64,000 nt of DNA from Cryobacterium ruanii (GCF_004404055.1 NZ_SOHK01000009.1:62001-126000), one strand, 5' to 3'. Shown: positions 8,485 to 17,261, numbered from the stretch's first letter. Made by a program: numbers and translations. Notes: generated by a model not told the origin, from the sequence alone.

Positions 8485-9372
8485 CTAGGCCGTGCGCGCC
8501 AGCAGGTACGCGTTCAGGTCGTCGGTCAGCGCCTGATCGGCCGGAAACGGGTCGCCGTCGAGGGCGACCACGGAGACGGCGAGGCGCACGCTCGAGACGA
8601 GCCAGGCCGCATCCGCACGACGAAGCTCGTCGAGGGCGACGTCGCGGTACTCAACGGAAAACCCCCGCGCGCGCAGGTAGTCGAACATGCTCTGCTGCGT
8701 GGTACCGTGCAAAATGGCGCCGCTCGGCGCGGGCGTCACGTACCCGCCGTCGATGCGCAGCACAACGCTCGAGGTGGGGCCTTCCATGACAAAATCGTCG
8801 GTCGTGAGAAAGATGGTGTCGTCGGCGCCGCGGCGGTGGGCCTCGCGAATCGCCGCCATGTTAACGGCATAGCTGAGCGTTTTCGCGCCCATCAGCAGCC
8901 AGGGCGCCCGTTCGGCGACTCCGCGCGGGTAGCCGCGGTCGAGGGTCACCACGCGCACGCCCTTCGTGCGCACCGCGGTGAAGTCCGCCGCCGCGGACGC
9001 GTGCAGCCAGGCGGTCGGCGCCGGGCCGTGCTCGACGCCGCGGCTGAGCACGAACTTGAGGGCGATCTCGCCCCGCTGCGGAATGCGCGACACGGCGTAG
9101 GCGATCGCGGCCCGCCACTGCTCGGCGTTGGGCACCGGTAACTCGCAGATGAGCGCGGAATTGCGCAGCCGACTGATGTGCGGCTCGATCTCCTGCGGGT
9201 GCCCGTTGACGACGGCGAGGGTCTCGAAGATTCCGTCACCGCGCTGGGTGCTCAGCTCGCCCACGCGCAGGGCGGGGGCCGACGAATCCATCTCGTGGAA
9301 CGTGCCGTTGAAGTCCTGCTGCTGCGAGTCGGCGGGCACGGGGTCGATCAGCAATGTGAAGGGCAGTCTCAT
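8485..9372 (-). CDS. Class IV PLP enzyme, aminodeoxychorismate lyase-like
   Basis: A 295-residue fold-type IV PLP enzyme. Seen are the RGDGIFET motif (residues 44-51), the catalytic Lys164 in LLMGAKTLSYAVNM and the cofactor-phosphate loop with TSSVVL and GTTQQ. The pattern best fits 4-amino-4-deoxychorismate lyase (PabC), which releases pyruvate to give p-aminobenzoate for folate; branched-chain or D-amino-acid aminotransferase cannot be excluded because no pabA or pabB gene is adjacent. Standard length, ATG at 9372. It is 96 bp downstream of the RskA gene on the same strand and may be separately transcribed. Confidence 0.75.
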   Translation of the reverse strand: MRLPFTLLIDPVPADSQQQDFNGTFHEMDSSAPALRVGELSTQRGDGIFETLAVVNGHPQEIEPHISRLRNSALICELPVPNAEQWRAAIAYAVSRIPQRGEIALKFVLSRGVEHGPAPTAWLHASAAADFTAVRTKGVRVVTLDRGYPRGVAERAPWLLMGAKTLSYAVNMAAIREAHRRGADDTIFLTTDDFVMEGPTSSVVLRIDGGYVTPAPSGAILHGTTQQSMFDYLRARGFSVEYRDVALDELRRADAAWLVSSVRLAVSVVALDGDPFPADQALTDDLNAYLLARTA

Positions 9373-9468
9373 GCCCTGAGCCTACTTCGCGCATCCCCTC
9401 ACCGTTGCGAGCGGATGATTCCTCCCCGACCGAGCGCCGCATTGCGGCACCCGCAACGGGTACCGCAG

Positions 9469-10461
9469 TCAGCTCTGGAAGGCGACGATCGGGCTGCTCG
9501 TGGGCTGGTCGGAGCCGCCGTTGGGTTCAACAGTCACGCCAACCTGGTCACCGGCGTGCATCGTGCCGTCGAGCACGCGCCAGGCGGTGCCGTCGCCGCT
9601 CGAGTCGAAGGTTCCGGCCGAAACCGCGCCCGCGGCGTTGATGTACCACAACTGGTAGTCCTGGTCACCGCCCAGCACGGGCAGGTTGTCCACCAGAACC
9701 GCGGATATTGCGAGTTTGTTGGACCAGACCAGGGTGGCTTCCTGACCGTCTGCGGTGGTCGTCGCGGCGCGCTGGGAATCATCGGCTGCGTTGATCTGCG
9801 CGAGCGCGGAGGCCTGTTGCGCCTCGAAAGGGTCAGCGTTGAGCGCCTGGCCGAGAAAGGTGCCGCCCACGAAGAGGGCAGCCGCGGCCGCGGCGGCCAG
9901 CATGAACTGTACCGGCCGCTTGAACCAGCGCACCTGGGCCCGCTCGGTCGCCGACGAACGCTCCGCGCCGGATGGCTCAGCAGCATGAATGCCCATGGCC
10001 GGCCGATTCGCGCCGGTGCCAAACGGTGCGGTGTCCACTGATGCGATGTCAGCTGCGGCGGCGACGGACGCCGGCATGTTGGTCGACCGGTTGACCGGCG
10101 TCGTGCCCGCGGTGGAACCGCCGGTCGCCGTCGGCGCAGTTGTAATAGCGACCGGGGGAACGGCCGGGGCCGCGCCGGGAGCATCCGTTGTGCCAACGGC
10201 ACGCGGAGCAGGCACCGGCGGAAGCTGCGGGGTCGACGCGAGCAGCGCCATGAGGTTGACCTTGAGCGAAGCCGAAGGCTGCACCGGCGCCACGGCGAGG
10301 CCGAGTGCCACCGCCGTGTCGTTCAACTCGGCGGCTTCGATGCGAGCCCGCTCGGATTCGATGAGGTGCGCTTCGAACGCGGCCGTGTCCTGGGCGTCAA
10401 GGGCGTGCAGGGCGTAGGCACCGGCGAGGTCGGACGGGTGGGCATCGTTGCGATCGGTCAT
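9469..10461 (-). CDS. rskA: RskA-family anti-sigma factor
   Basis: A 330-residue single-pass membrane anti-sigma factor. The N-terminal cytosolic part (HPSDLAGAYALHALDAQDTA, then EAHL) is the sigma-binding region of RskA proteins, here without the zinc-binding HxxxCxxC. A long Pro/Ala/Thr linker follows, one TM helix (about residues 185-205, Ala-rich, ending FVGGTFLGQ) and an extracytoplasmic RskA domain with YQLWYINAAG and a C-terminal TVEPNGGSDQPTS. Its ATG overlaps the sigma gene stop (ATGA). The protein should hold SigK at the membrane until proteolysis releases it. The long linker is longer than in mycobacterial RskA. Confidence 0.88.
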   Translation of the reverse strand: MTDRNDAHPSDLAGAYALHALDAQDTAAFEAHLIESERARIEAAELNDTAVALGLAVAPVQPSASLKVNLMALLASTPQLPPVPAPRAVGTTDAPGAAPAVPPVAITTAPTATGGSTAGTTPVNRSTNMPASVAAAADIASVDTAPFGTGANRPAMGIHAAEPSGAERSSATERAQVRWFKRPVQFMLAAAAAAALFVGGTFLGQALNADPFEAQQASALAQINAADDSQRAATTTADGQEATLVWSNKLAISAVLVDNLPVLGGDQDYQLWYINAAGAVSAGTFDSSGDGTAWRVLDGTMHAGDQVGVTVEPNGGSDQPTSSPIVAFQS

Positions 10462-11054
10462 GATGCCACGCCCAATTCGTCGCGCAACCGGATAAGTCCG
10501 TCGCGAAGTCGGGTTTTCACCGTGCCGAGGGGAATGTGGAGCATCTCGGCGACCTCGCTGTGACTGAACCCGCCGTAATACGCGAGGCTCACAGCCTGAC
10601 GCTGCAGCTGAGTCAATCGAGTCATCGCCTTCTCCACCCTTTCATGTTCGATTCGTACTTCAACGGTTTCGACCACGTGATCGTAGGCAACGGCCAGGTC
10701 ACGAATTCCGATTTTGGCATCACGGTCACGTCCGGCCTGAGACGACCGAATTCGGTCGACCGCTCGCCGGTGTGCCATGGTGAGGATCCAGGTGCTCGCA
10801 CCACCACGCGTTGGTTCGTAGCGCGACGCCGACTGCCAGACCTCCAGAAAAATCTCCTGGGTCACTTCTTCCGACTGGGCGTGATCTACGAGCAAACGCT
10901 TGACCAGGCCAAGCACCCGCGGGGCGATCTGGTCATACAGTTCTCCGAAGGCCGATTGGTCGCCGTGGGCTACTCGACCGAGCAGCTCCTCCTTGGTGGC
11001 AGGGGCTGCCGGTGAGATATCTCCGGCGGAATCAACAGTCATGAGATCTAGCAT
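10458..11054 (-). CDS. sigK: ECF RNA polymerase sigma factor SigK
   Basis: A 198-residue extracytoplasmic-function sigma factor. Region 2 spans about residues 35-100 (AFGELYDQIAPRV, EEVTQEIFLEVWQ, STWILTMAHRRAVDRIR), and region 4 is at the C-terminus (LQRQAVSLAYYGGFSHSEVAEMLHIP, then GTVKTRLRDGL). The adjacency and ATGA overlap with an RskA-type anti-sigma identify it as the SigK class. An alternative ATG lies four codons inside (11042); neither start has a clear ribosome-binding site. In relatives SigK responds to redox or envelope signals and often drives its own operon. About 400 bp of non-coding DNA lie upstream. Confidence 0.9.
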   Translation of the reverse strand: MLDLMTVDSAGDISPAAPATKEELLGRVAHGDQSAFGELYDQIAPRVLGLVKRLLVDHAQSEEVTQEIFLEVWQSASRYEPTRGGASTWILTMAHRRAVDRIRSSQAGRDRDAKIGIRDLAVAYDHVVETVEVRIEHERVEKAMTRLTQLQRQAVSLAYYGGFSHSEVAEMLHIPLGTVKTRLRDGLIRLRDELGVAS

Positions 11055-11453
11055 GTCAGGTCTCGTCCCGTTCCATGACTAGGGTTCGGTGCGAAGTCGG
11101 TAACGGATTGGTTGCTCGGCCAAATTTTCCGCCCGAACGCATGCCCGCGCCCGGGTCGTCACGCCCGCCCCACGAATACAGAAGGCCGGGCCGCAGAGCA
11201 CCTCTCGGCGCGAGGCCGCTCGAAGCGGCGAATAATGGAACCCGGGATTACTGCGGCCCGACCAGCTTCCAGTGTATTCGAGCGAGGCCATCGGCGTCGA
11301 ATGTTCGCCGTCGGCGCACAACCTGGGTTTTGCCTGGCCTGACGCTCCTGGGCACACCCGATGAACGCGGGCCTAGTTCATGAACTAGGCCCCGGTTCCG
11401 GGCCCGGCTCGCACACCAGGAGCGGCCTAACCCGGAGAATGTGTACGCGCAAG
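11055..11453. other. Intergenic region upstream of sigK
   Basis: About 400 bp with no supported gene; the short open frames here lack ribosome-binding sites and recognisable domains. It should hold the sigK promoter (right of 11054, read leftward) and the transcription end of the gene at 11454-12083. A 24-bp perfect palindrome lies at 11369-11392. Confidence 0.6.
11369..11392. terminator. 24-bp perfect palindrome, probable terminator hairpin
   Basis: The arms GGGCCTAGTTCA and TGAACTAGGCCC meet with no spacer. It lies about 60 bp after the stop of the leftward gene 11454-12083, which suits a terminator, but no U-tract follows and the absence of a loop also suits a dimeric-protein binding site. 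Confidence 0.45.
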
Positions 11454-12083
11454 CTATTCCAGGGAATCGCGGCGCCAGAGACGCGCGCAGGCCGCAAACT
11501 CAGCGGCGGTCGTCGAGAACCGCAGCGCCCGCGTCGTCAACTCAGACGAGCGGTGCGGCTCGGTCAGCTCAAGGTCGTCGGCGATGCTCGCCGCCCCGAC
11601 CGCGGTGACGCGGCAGTACGCCGCGCCGCGATCTAGCGCGACGGCGAAGTCGCCCGTGAACAGCCCGCGCAGAATCTCGTCGGCCAGAACGATGATCTCG
11701 GCCGGCCCGGTCGGCACCGCGGCGCCCGCGACGAGCGGGTCGATCGTAGCGGCAGCATCCGTTCCCCGCTGATAGAGGTAGGCACAGCCCTCTGGGTCCT
11801 GCCGAATCAGCATGCGAATGAGGTAGATACGCCAGAGCGCGCCGGGCAGGCTGCGCGGAGTGGCCCTCGACCACAGCTCGGCGACAGCGTCGATGCCGTT
11901 CTCGTCGGTGTAGGCCACGAGGCGCTCGACCGTGTCGGGATCGGGGTCACTGCGCACCCGGTTGAGCAGGGCCTGCGCCGTTTCGTGCGCGACCCGGCTG
12001 ATGTAGGCCGGATCGTCGCCGCCCTGGAACGCCTCGAACTTGTTCGCGGAGAACAGGGTGGGCTTGTGGAAGTTATCGGCCAT
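11454..12083 (-). CDS. Conserved actinobacterial protein of unknown function
   Basis: A 209-residue soluble, mostly helical protein. Its opening (KPTLFSANKFEAFQGGDDPA) and the segments DPDPDTVERLVAYTDENGID, AELWSRA and LPGALWRIYLIR are strongly conserved in Microbacteriaceae and relatives as I recall them; database entries sometimes carry the unfounded name RNA polymerase beta subunit. There is no RNA polymerase motif, TM helix or signal peptide. The AGGAG before the ATG at 12083 supports the start. Near single-copy conservation would suggest a housekeeping role, but no function can be read from sequence or neighbours. Confidence 0.75.
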   Translation of the reverse strand: MADNFHKPTLFSANKFEAFQGGDDPAYISRVAHETAQALLNRVRSDPDPDTVERLVAYTDENGIDAVAELWSRATPRSLPGALWRIYLIRMLIRQDPEGCAYLYQRGTDAAATIDPLVAGAAVPTGPAEIIVLADEILRGLFTGDFAVALDRGAAYCRVTAVGAASIADDLELTEPHRSSELTTRALRFSTTAAEFAACARLWRRDSLE

Positions 12084-12179
12084 GGCGGGTTCTCCTTCGA
12101 GTTCAGACGGCGGGTTTCTTGTTGCCCTCCACGCTACCCAGAAAAGCTGGGCGTGAATCCACGGTAGATTAGAACCCGC

Positions 12180-12252
12180 GGGCCTCTAGCTCAGTTGGTA
12201 GAGCAAAGGACTTTTAATCCTTGGGTCGTCGGTTCGAGCCCGACGGGGCCCA
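12180..12252 (+). tRNA. tRNA-Lys (anticodon UUU)
   Basis: A 73-nt cloverleaf. The seven-base acceptor arms GGGCCTC and GGGGCCC pair (one U-G), the D-arm has AGCTCAGTTGGTAGAGC, the anticodon loop is CTTTTAA with anticodon TTT, and the T-arm holds GGTTCGAGCC. The discriminator base is A and CCA is not encoded. It stands alone between the leftward gene 11454-12083 and the marR gene. Confidence 0.95.
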
Positions 12253-12317
12253 CAATATCCGCATACGTGGCGCGGCGGATGCGCATCGAATTCACTGGAT
12301 TCGGTGCGCATTTCGCG

Positions 12318-12827
12318 TTACGAAGGCGGAACGTGCCGAGATTGCAGGTCAAGGTTCACTCCTGCGCCCCCCAGCGCCCGCGTGGCGAAGTCGGCGGCTT
12401 CAAGCAGGGCCGTCGCGACATCCGGTCCGAGCCTCTGCTGCAGCGTTTGCTCCCAGGCGACGACAATCTGACGAATGCGAGCGAGTTTGTCCCGGCCCCG
12501 GTCGGACACGTGCACTGTGATGCGTCTGCGGTCGGTAGCGGTTGGCAATCGAAAGGCACAGGCCGTGTCTTCCAGCGCGTCCACCGTTCGACTCAGACTC
12601 GCGTTCGCCATACCCGACGCCTCGGCCAACTCCCCCATCGTCGGCGAGTCCAGCCTCTCCAAAGTCTCTAAAATTCGCCACTGATCGGGCGTTGTACCTT
12701 CTTCCGAAAGCGCGTTCGTCAACCCGAGCGCTAAGCGCCGTTCGAGGTCCGACAGCGTCCAGACCAGCTCAGCCAGCGGGGCCGCAAATCCTGATCCAGG
12801 GCAATCACCGTGCGCGTCCTCCGCCAT
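12318..12827 (-). CDS. MarR-family transcriptional regulator
   Basis: A 169-residue winged-helix repressor. The DNA-binding region shows TPDQWRILETLERLDSPTMG, then ELAEASGMANASLSRTVDALE and the wing with DRRRITVHVSDRG, flanked by dimerisation helices. The ATG at 12827 has GAGGAG upstream; a frame from 12848 lacks one. It is divergent from the AmiC-like sensor gene with about 60 bp between starts, so it probably regulates the amide-use cassette and itself from that shared region. MarR proteins commonly respond to small ligands directly; here the neighbouring sensor may add ligand control. Confidence 0.85.
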   Translation of the reverse strand: MAEDAHGDCPGSGFAAPLAELVWTLSDLERRLALGLTNALSEEGTTPDQWRILETLERLDSPTMGELAEASGMANASLSRTVDALEDTACAFRLPTATDRRRITVHVSDRGRDKLARIRQIVVAWEQTLQQRLGPDVATALLEAADFATRALGGAGVNLDLQSRHVPPS

Positions 12828-12887
12828 TCCACTCCTCAGCAGGTACATGTGATGGAGCTGGATATTTTCAGGCGTGATAATGGTCCA

Positions 12888-14000
12888 ATGACGCCACCGG
12901 TCAGCATATTACTCCCGAGCGAAGTTCTCCTGAGCGGCCCCTCGCCCCACGCACTGCGACTGGGATTGCTCGCACCGCTTTCGGGTTTACTCGGTGTGGC
13001 TGGCCCGGCAATCATCAATTGCGCGATTCTGGCCGGGGAAGAAATCTCTCTAGCCACCGAGACGGTCTTGGAACTCGTCCTGGTCGATGCCGGCGGACTG
13101 CCCGAGACCGTCGCACGCGAGGTCGACCTCCTGGTCGGAGCCGGGCTGGTTGATGGTCTGGTGGGAACCCACACGTCCAATGTTCGAGTGGCCGTGGAGG
13201 CACGGGTGGCCGACCGGGTGCCCTACGTTTTCACTCCGCCGCACGAGTTCAGTCGCGCCCGCGCCGGGAGCGTCTTTCTCGGCAGCGACCCGAAAGACCA
13301 TCTGCGCGAGCCGATCGCATGGTTGGCTCGGAATAGGCGGATACAGCGCTGGGCGCTCATTGGCAGTGACTATGTCTGGCCGCGTCAAGTTCATCGAGCG
13401 GCGACCACGGTGCTGCGGGAGCTCGGGCAGCGCATCGTGTTGGATCGACTCGTGCCAATGGGTCACGTCGATGCGGCCGAACTCGTGGCGGCAACCAGAC
13501 GGGCTGGCGCGGACGCGATCCTGGTCTCGTTGGTTGGCCGCGATGGCATCGACTTTCACCGCGGAGTGACCGAGTTGGATGCCGGCCAGCTATTCGTGAG
13601 GCTGTGCACCGCCCTCGACGAAAATTGTCTGGTCGCCGTTGGCGGCGATTCAAGCGGCGAACTCTATTCGGCCATGCCCACCTTCCTGCAGCAGGGTGAT
13701 GATCGACACCTTCGGCTGCTGGAATCCTACGTCGCACGCTTCGGTCTGACGGCACCTCTTCCCGGTTCCTATGCCGAGGGATGCTATGACGGCGTGCATC
13801 TGCTGGCCGCCCTGTGCATCAGTGGTTTGCTCGCAAGCAACTCAGCTGCCAACGCGGCGGAACAGTTATTTGCCGCAAGCGCGGGCGTTCCTTTGGATGG
13901 TCCCGAGCTTGGTGGATTCGACCTCACCCGCAGGCCGATGCGCTTGGCGCGTGCCAATGACACCGATCTGGAGATTGTCGGCATGCCCAGCGGGGTGTAG
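12888..14000 (+). CDS. AmiC-like amide sensor (type 1 periplasmic-binding fold, cytosolic)
   Basis: About 370 residues with the two-lobed type 1 periplasmic-binding fold (LRLGLLAPLSGLLGVAGPA, later the second-lobe region YAEGCYDGVHLLAAL). The length and lack of any signal peptide match AmiC of Pseudomonas, the cytosolic amide-sensing regulator, and the UrtA/FmdD ABC-binding proteins. It is followed by an APC permease and an acetamidase, not by ABC subunits, which favours a sensor role. Starts at 12852 or 12810 are possible; 12888 leaves a normal divergent promoter region with marR. No AmiR antiterminator is seen, so its output may go through MarR. That coupling is inference. Confidence 0.65.
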   Translation: MTPPVSILLPSEVLLSGPSPHALRLGLLAPLSGLLGVAGPAIINCAILAGEEISLATETVLELVLVDAGGLPETVAREVDLLVGAGLVDGLVGTHTSNVRVAVEARVADRVPYVFTPPHEFSRARAGSVFLGSDPKDHLREPIAWLARNRRIQRWALIGSDYVWPRQVHRAATTVLRELGQRIVLDRLVPMGHVDAAELVAATRRAGADAILVSLVGRDGIDFHRGVTELDAGQLFVRLCTALDENCLVAVGGDSSGELYSAMPTFLQQGDDRHLRLLESYVARFGLTAPLPGSYAEGCYDGVHLLAALCISGLLASNSAANAAEQLFAASAGVPLDGPELGGFDLTRRPMRLARANDTDLEIVGMPSGV

Positions 14001-14058
14001 CCTGATAAAAATTTCCACTTGGAAACAATGACGTCTGTCGACGACGATTGGACCACGC

Positions 14059-15477
14059 ATGAGCACCACGACCAATTCTGGTGGCTTGGCCACTTCCGGT
14101 ATTGAACAATTTGGCTACAAGCAGGAGCTGAAAAGAACGCTGACTTTCAGCGACCTCATCATCTACGGCCTGATCTTCATGGTGCCCATCGCCCCATTCG
14201 CCATCTTCGGCGGCGTCTTCCACGATTCGGGCGGGATGCCGCCGGTCGCGTACATCATCGCATTGGTCGCCATGATGTTCTCGGCCAATTCGTACTCGCA
14301 AATGGCCCAGGCTTTTCCGATGGCCGGGTCGGTCTACACCTACGCCGGTCGCGGGATCAACCGCCCCGTCGGCTTCATCGCCGGTTGGATGATTCTGCTT
14401 GACTACATTCTCATCCCGACCCTGCTGTACTTCGTCGCCGCCATCGCGATGAACGGAATCATCAGCCAAATTCCCATCTGGCTGTGGCTGATTCTCTTCG
14501 TCGCACTCAACACGGTGATCAACTACCTGGGCATCCACCTTGCCGCCGTGGTGATACGTGTCATGTTGGTGCTCGAACTCCTGGTATTGGCCATTTTTCT
14601 GATCGTCGGCATCGTCGCCGTCTCGCAGGGCAAGGGCCAGGGATTCAGCTTCGATGCTTTCTACAATTCTGAAACGTTCTCACTCCCGCTGCTGTTTGGC
14701 GCCGCGTCCATTGCCGTGTTGTCTTTTCTAGGCTTCGATGGAATCTCGACCCTGGCCGAAGAAAACAGCGGCAGCAGCAAATCACTCGGTCGATCCATGA
14801 TCGCCGCGCTCTGCCTGCTGGGTGTTTTGTTCGTCGCCCAGACCTGGGTCGCTTCGATGCTGGTGGAAGACCCTGCAGCCCTCATCGCCAATGGCGACCC
14901 CACGGGAGTGGCTTTCTATGAAGCGGCCGCAGTCGCCGGTGGACCGTTCATGTATATTCTGACCGCAGCATCGACCGCCATCGCCTGGGGTTTCGCCAAT
15001 GCACTCGTCGCGCAGGCATCGACTTCTCGCCTGCTCTACGCGATGGCGCGCGACCGCCAGCTGCCTAAATTCCTCGCCAAAGTGAGCGAGAAGCACAGCG
15101 TGCCGGTCAACGCGACATTCTTGGTCGCGGCCATCTCCCTCATCCTGGGACTGTTTCTGACTGTTCTGCCGGATGGACTCGGCGCTATCGCGGCCCTGGT
15201 CAACTTTGGCGCGCTGACGGCCTTCCTGCTGTTGAATGTATCGGTCGTGTGGTGGTTCGTCGTGAAGCAGAAGTCCCAGCGGTGGTTCGTGCACCTGATT
15301 TTCCCGGTCCTGGGGTTCGTGGTTCTCGCCTTCGTGCTCTACAACGCCCGAGTATCCGCCCAGATTCTCGGCGTGGCGTGGCTGATCATAGGAATTGTGG
15401 TCGCGGTCGTACTCTACAAAACGGGTCGAATGACCAATCCCGTCCCCGTCGATTCTGCACAGAGCCAGACGAGGTAG
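14059..15477 (+). CDS. APC-superfamily permease (probable amide/amine importer)
   Basis: A 472-residue membrane transporter of the amino acid-polyamine-organocation superfamily with about twelve TM helices. The first helix (LTFSDLIIYGLIFMVPIAPF) and the NSYSQMAQAFPMAGSVYTYAGR segment carry the family's conserved Gly-rich and helix-3 patterns. It follows the AmiC-like gene by 58 bp and precedes the acetamidase gene by four bases, so it probably imports the amide, or exports the product. The substrate cannot be read from the sequence. The second APC permease at 26753 is a different subfamily. Confidence 0.85.
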   Translation: MSTTTNSGGLATSGIEQFGYKQELKRTLTFSDLIIYGLIFMVPIAPFAIFGGVFHDSGGMPPVAYIIALVAMMFSANSYSQMAQAFPMAGSVYTYAGRGINRPVGFIAGWMILLDYILIPTLLYFVAAIAMNGIISQIPIWLWLILFVALNTVINYLGIHLAAVVIRVMLVLELLVLAIFLIVGIVAVSQGKGQGFSFDAFYNSETFSLPLLFGAASIAVLSFLGFDGISTLAEENSGSSKSLGRSMIAALCLLGVLFVAQTWVASMLVEDPAALIANGDPTGVAFYEAAAVAGGPFMYILTAASTAIAWGFANALVAQASTSRLLYAMARDRQLPKFLAKVSEKHSVPVNATFLVAAISLILGLFLTVLPDGLGAIAALVNFGALTAFLLLNVSVVWWFVVKQKSQRWFVHLIFPVLGFVVLAFVLYNARVSAQILGVAWLIIGIVVAVVLYKTGRMTNPVPVDSAQSQTR

Positions 15478-15481
15478 CGAT

Positions 15482-16492
15482 ATGGCCGTGCACAAACTCA
15501 CGCCGCTCCCCGAAGAGTATTCCTATGTTTTCGGGGGGCGTGCGCCCATGCTGAGCGTTCACCCCGGCGATATCGTGGAGGTCAGCACGGAGGACTGCTT
15601 TGGCGGACGGGTGGAGACCCCCGCGGATATTCCTAGTCAGATTGTGCCGTTCAACGAACTGAATCCGGTCTCCGGGCCGATCGAGGTGATCGGCGCGGAA
15701 CCCGGTGACCTGCTGGCCGTACATTTCGTTTCGATCATCCCGGCGCGCCGGTATGCCATCTCGAGCACTTTCCCGCTCTTCGGCGCTCTCTCAGCGACGC
15801 ACGAAACGGCGATGCTGCACGAGCCACTTGAGGAGCGGGTGTGGTTCTATGATCTCGATCTGGATGCCTGGACGGCCACTTTTCGCGCCAAGAACTCGGA
15901 CTACTCGCTCGCGCTCCCGCTTGATCCGATGCACGGAACGGTGGGTGTTGCTCCTGCGGGTGGTGAGGTCAGGTTAGTGGTGACGCCCTCCACCCACGGT
16001 GGCAATATGGATACCCCCGAAGCGCGAGCCGGAACAACTCTCTATCTTTCGGTCAATGTCGCCGGGGCGATGCTTTCTCTCGGAGATGGTCACGCGCGCC
16101 AGGGCGAGGGCGAGGTGTGTGGAACCGGACTCGAGTCGGCCATGAACTCGGTAGTCGCCCTCGACCTGATCAAGGGCGGCGCTTCGGCGTGGCCCCGACT
16201 CGAGAACGATGAGTTCATCATGAGTACCGGGTCAGCTCGCCCCTTGGAAGACGCCTTCCGGATCAGCCAGAAAGATCTGGTGACCTGGGCATCCGATCTC
16301 ACCGGTCTCGACACCCTCGATGCATATCAACTGGTCAGCCAGATGGGACTTGCTCCGGCCGCCAACGTGTGCGATCCCAACTATACGATGTTGGCAAAAC
16401 TGCCCAAGTGGGCGTTGAAGGACGCGCAGGCCTACGGCGGAGTTCACGGTCGATTGCGCACTGCGGCCGTGGAATATCTGGCAGCACGATAG
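15482..16492 (+). CDS. Acetamidase/formamidase family amidohydrolase
   Basis: A 336-residue enzyme of the FmdA_AmdA family, which hydrolyses formamide, acetamide or related small amides to the acid and ammonia. Family motifs seen are the metal/substrate block HGGNMDTPE (about residues 175-183), LSLGDGHARQGEGEVCGTG and the LDPMHGTVGVAPAGG segment. Length is in the normal range. The AUG is four bases after the permease stop, with GAGGTAG as ribosome-binding site across the junction. With the permease, AmiC-like sensor and MarR it makes a compact nitrogen-scavenging cassette. Which amide is used is open. Confidence 0.88.
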   Translation: MAVHKLTPLPEEYSYVFGGRAPMLSVHPGDIVEVSTEDCFGGRVETPADIPSQIVPFNELNPVSGPIEVIGAEPGDLLAVHFVSIIPARRYAISSTFPLFGALSATHETAMLHEPLEERVWFYDLDLDAWTATFRAKNSDYSLALPLDPMHGTVGVAPAGGEVRLVVTPSTHGGNMDTPEARAGTTLYLSVNVAGAMLSLGDGHARQGEGEVCGTGLESAMNSVVALDLIKGGASAWPRLENDEFIMSTGSARPLEDAFRISQKDLVTWASDLTGLDTLDAYQLVSQMGLAPAANVCDPNYTMLAKLPKWALKDAQAYGGVHGRLRTAAVEYLAAR

Positions 16493-16558
16493 CGCCGTCG
16501 CCGTCCCGCAGATTCGAATGCCTGTGCCTGTGGGGCGGTGACGGCCCCTGCCAGTCGT

Positions 16559-16572
16559 CGGCCGAAAGGCCG
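16559..16572. terminator. Hairpin between convergent acetamidase and PdxH-like genes
   Basis: CGGCC-GAAA-GGCCG, a five-bp stem with a GNRA tetraloop, sits inside a longer imperfect inverted repeat (about 16548-16600) between two convergent genes. It probably terminates transcription from both sides. Confidence 0.5.
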
Positions 16573-16612
16573 AATTCACCCTAACTGGCGACTGTAGGCA
16601 GCGGGCCGGGAT

Positions 16613-17188
16613 CTAAAGCGCGTAGCGGTGACGAATGTGGTGACGATCGGGGCTCGCTTGCCAGAATTCAACCTCGGTGGCCTTCAGCGCATACAGCTGC
16701 CAGTCAGGGTTGGTCCGACCGTCGGCCCCGGGGCGTTCCTCCCAGTCGCGTGCGGATGCCTCGGCCGACGATGTGGCGACGGCACCCACTACGCGCACCT
16801 GCCTCCCGAGGGTCGCCCAGTAGAAGTTCATGGCCGCCAGCGGATTGGCGGTGAGTTCGCGGCCCTTGCGCGAGCCGCGCGTACTCGCGAACTCCCAGAC
16901 GCCAAAACTGCCCGTGCCCGCAGCTGCTGGCGAGACCAACGCCCCCTCGGGAGCAGGGCTTTGCTCAACATTCTTCAGGATGAGCATTCGCGACGAAACC
17001 TGACCGGATTCAGTGGCCGTCGCAAGGCTGAAGGCGTGCGGTTGAGGTACGCCGGCGGTGAGCGCATGATCGAGCCACTCGAGAAAGAGGTCGACCGGAT
17101 CGGCCGAAGCCTTGGCCGGATCGAACCGGGGCAGGTCGGCGGGAAAATCGGGCAGGGCACGCAGGCGCCGACGCAGGGAATCAGTCAC
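16613..17188 (-). CDS. Pyridoxamine 5'-phosphate oxidase-like FMN protein
   Basis: A 191-residue protein of the PNPOx split-barrel family. Seen are the N-terminal DPVDLFLEWLDHAL, SLATATESGQVSSRMLILK (FMN-binding strand pair), FYWATLGRQVRVVGAV and the C-terminal IEFW-type segment VEFWQASPDRHHIRHRY. PdxH makes pyridoxal 5'-phosphate from PNP or PMP using FMN and oxygen. The usual C-terminal extension after RLHDR..Y is nearly absent, and the protein is about 25 residues shorter than E. coli PdxH, so it may be a divergent PdxH or another FMN enzyme. GTG start at 17188. It is tandem with the SGNH-GAF gene. Confidence 0.75.
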   Translation of the reverse strand: MTDSLRRRLRALPDFPADLPRFDPAKASADPVDLFLEWLDHALTAGVPQPHAFSLATATESGQVSSRMLILKNVEQSPAPEGALVSPAAAGTGSFGVWEFASTRGSRKGRELTANPLAAMNFYWATLGRQVRVVGAVATSSAEASARDWEERPGADGRTNPDWQLYALKATEVEFWQASPDRHHIRHRYAL

Positions 17189-17261
17189 GCCGCGAGCATA
17201 CCCGCCTAACTGTCGCGCCGTTGCTTGAAAAGCACGTCGGTGCCGAAATCCCGCGACGCCA

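Noticed and set aside
7297..9141. A 614-codon open frame on the plus strand
   Set aside because: It lies antisense across the whole of ugd and part of the aminodeoxychorismate lyase gene, shows no domain and has the composition of an out-of-frame high-GC shadow.
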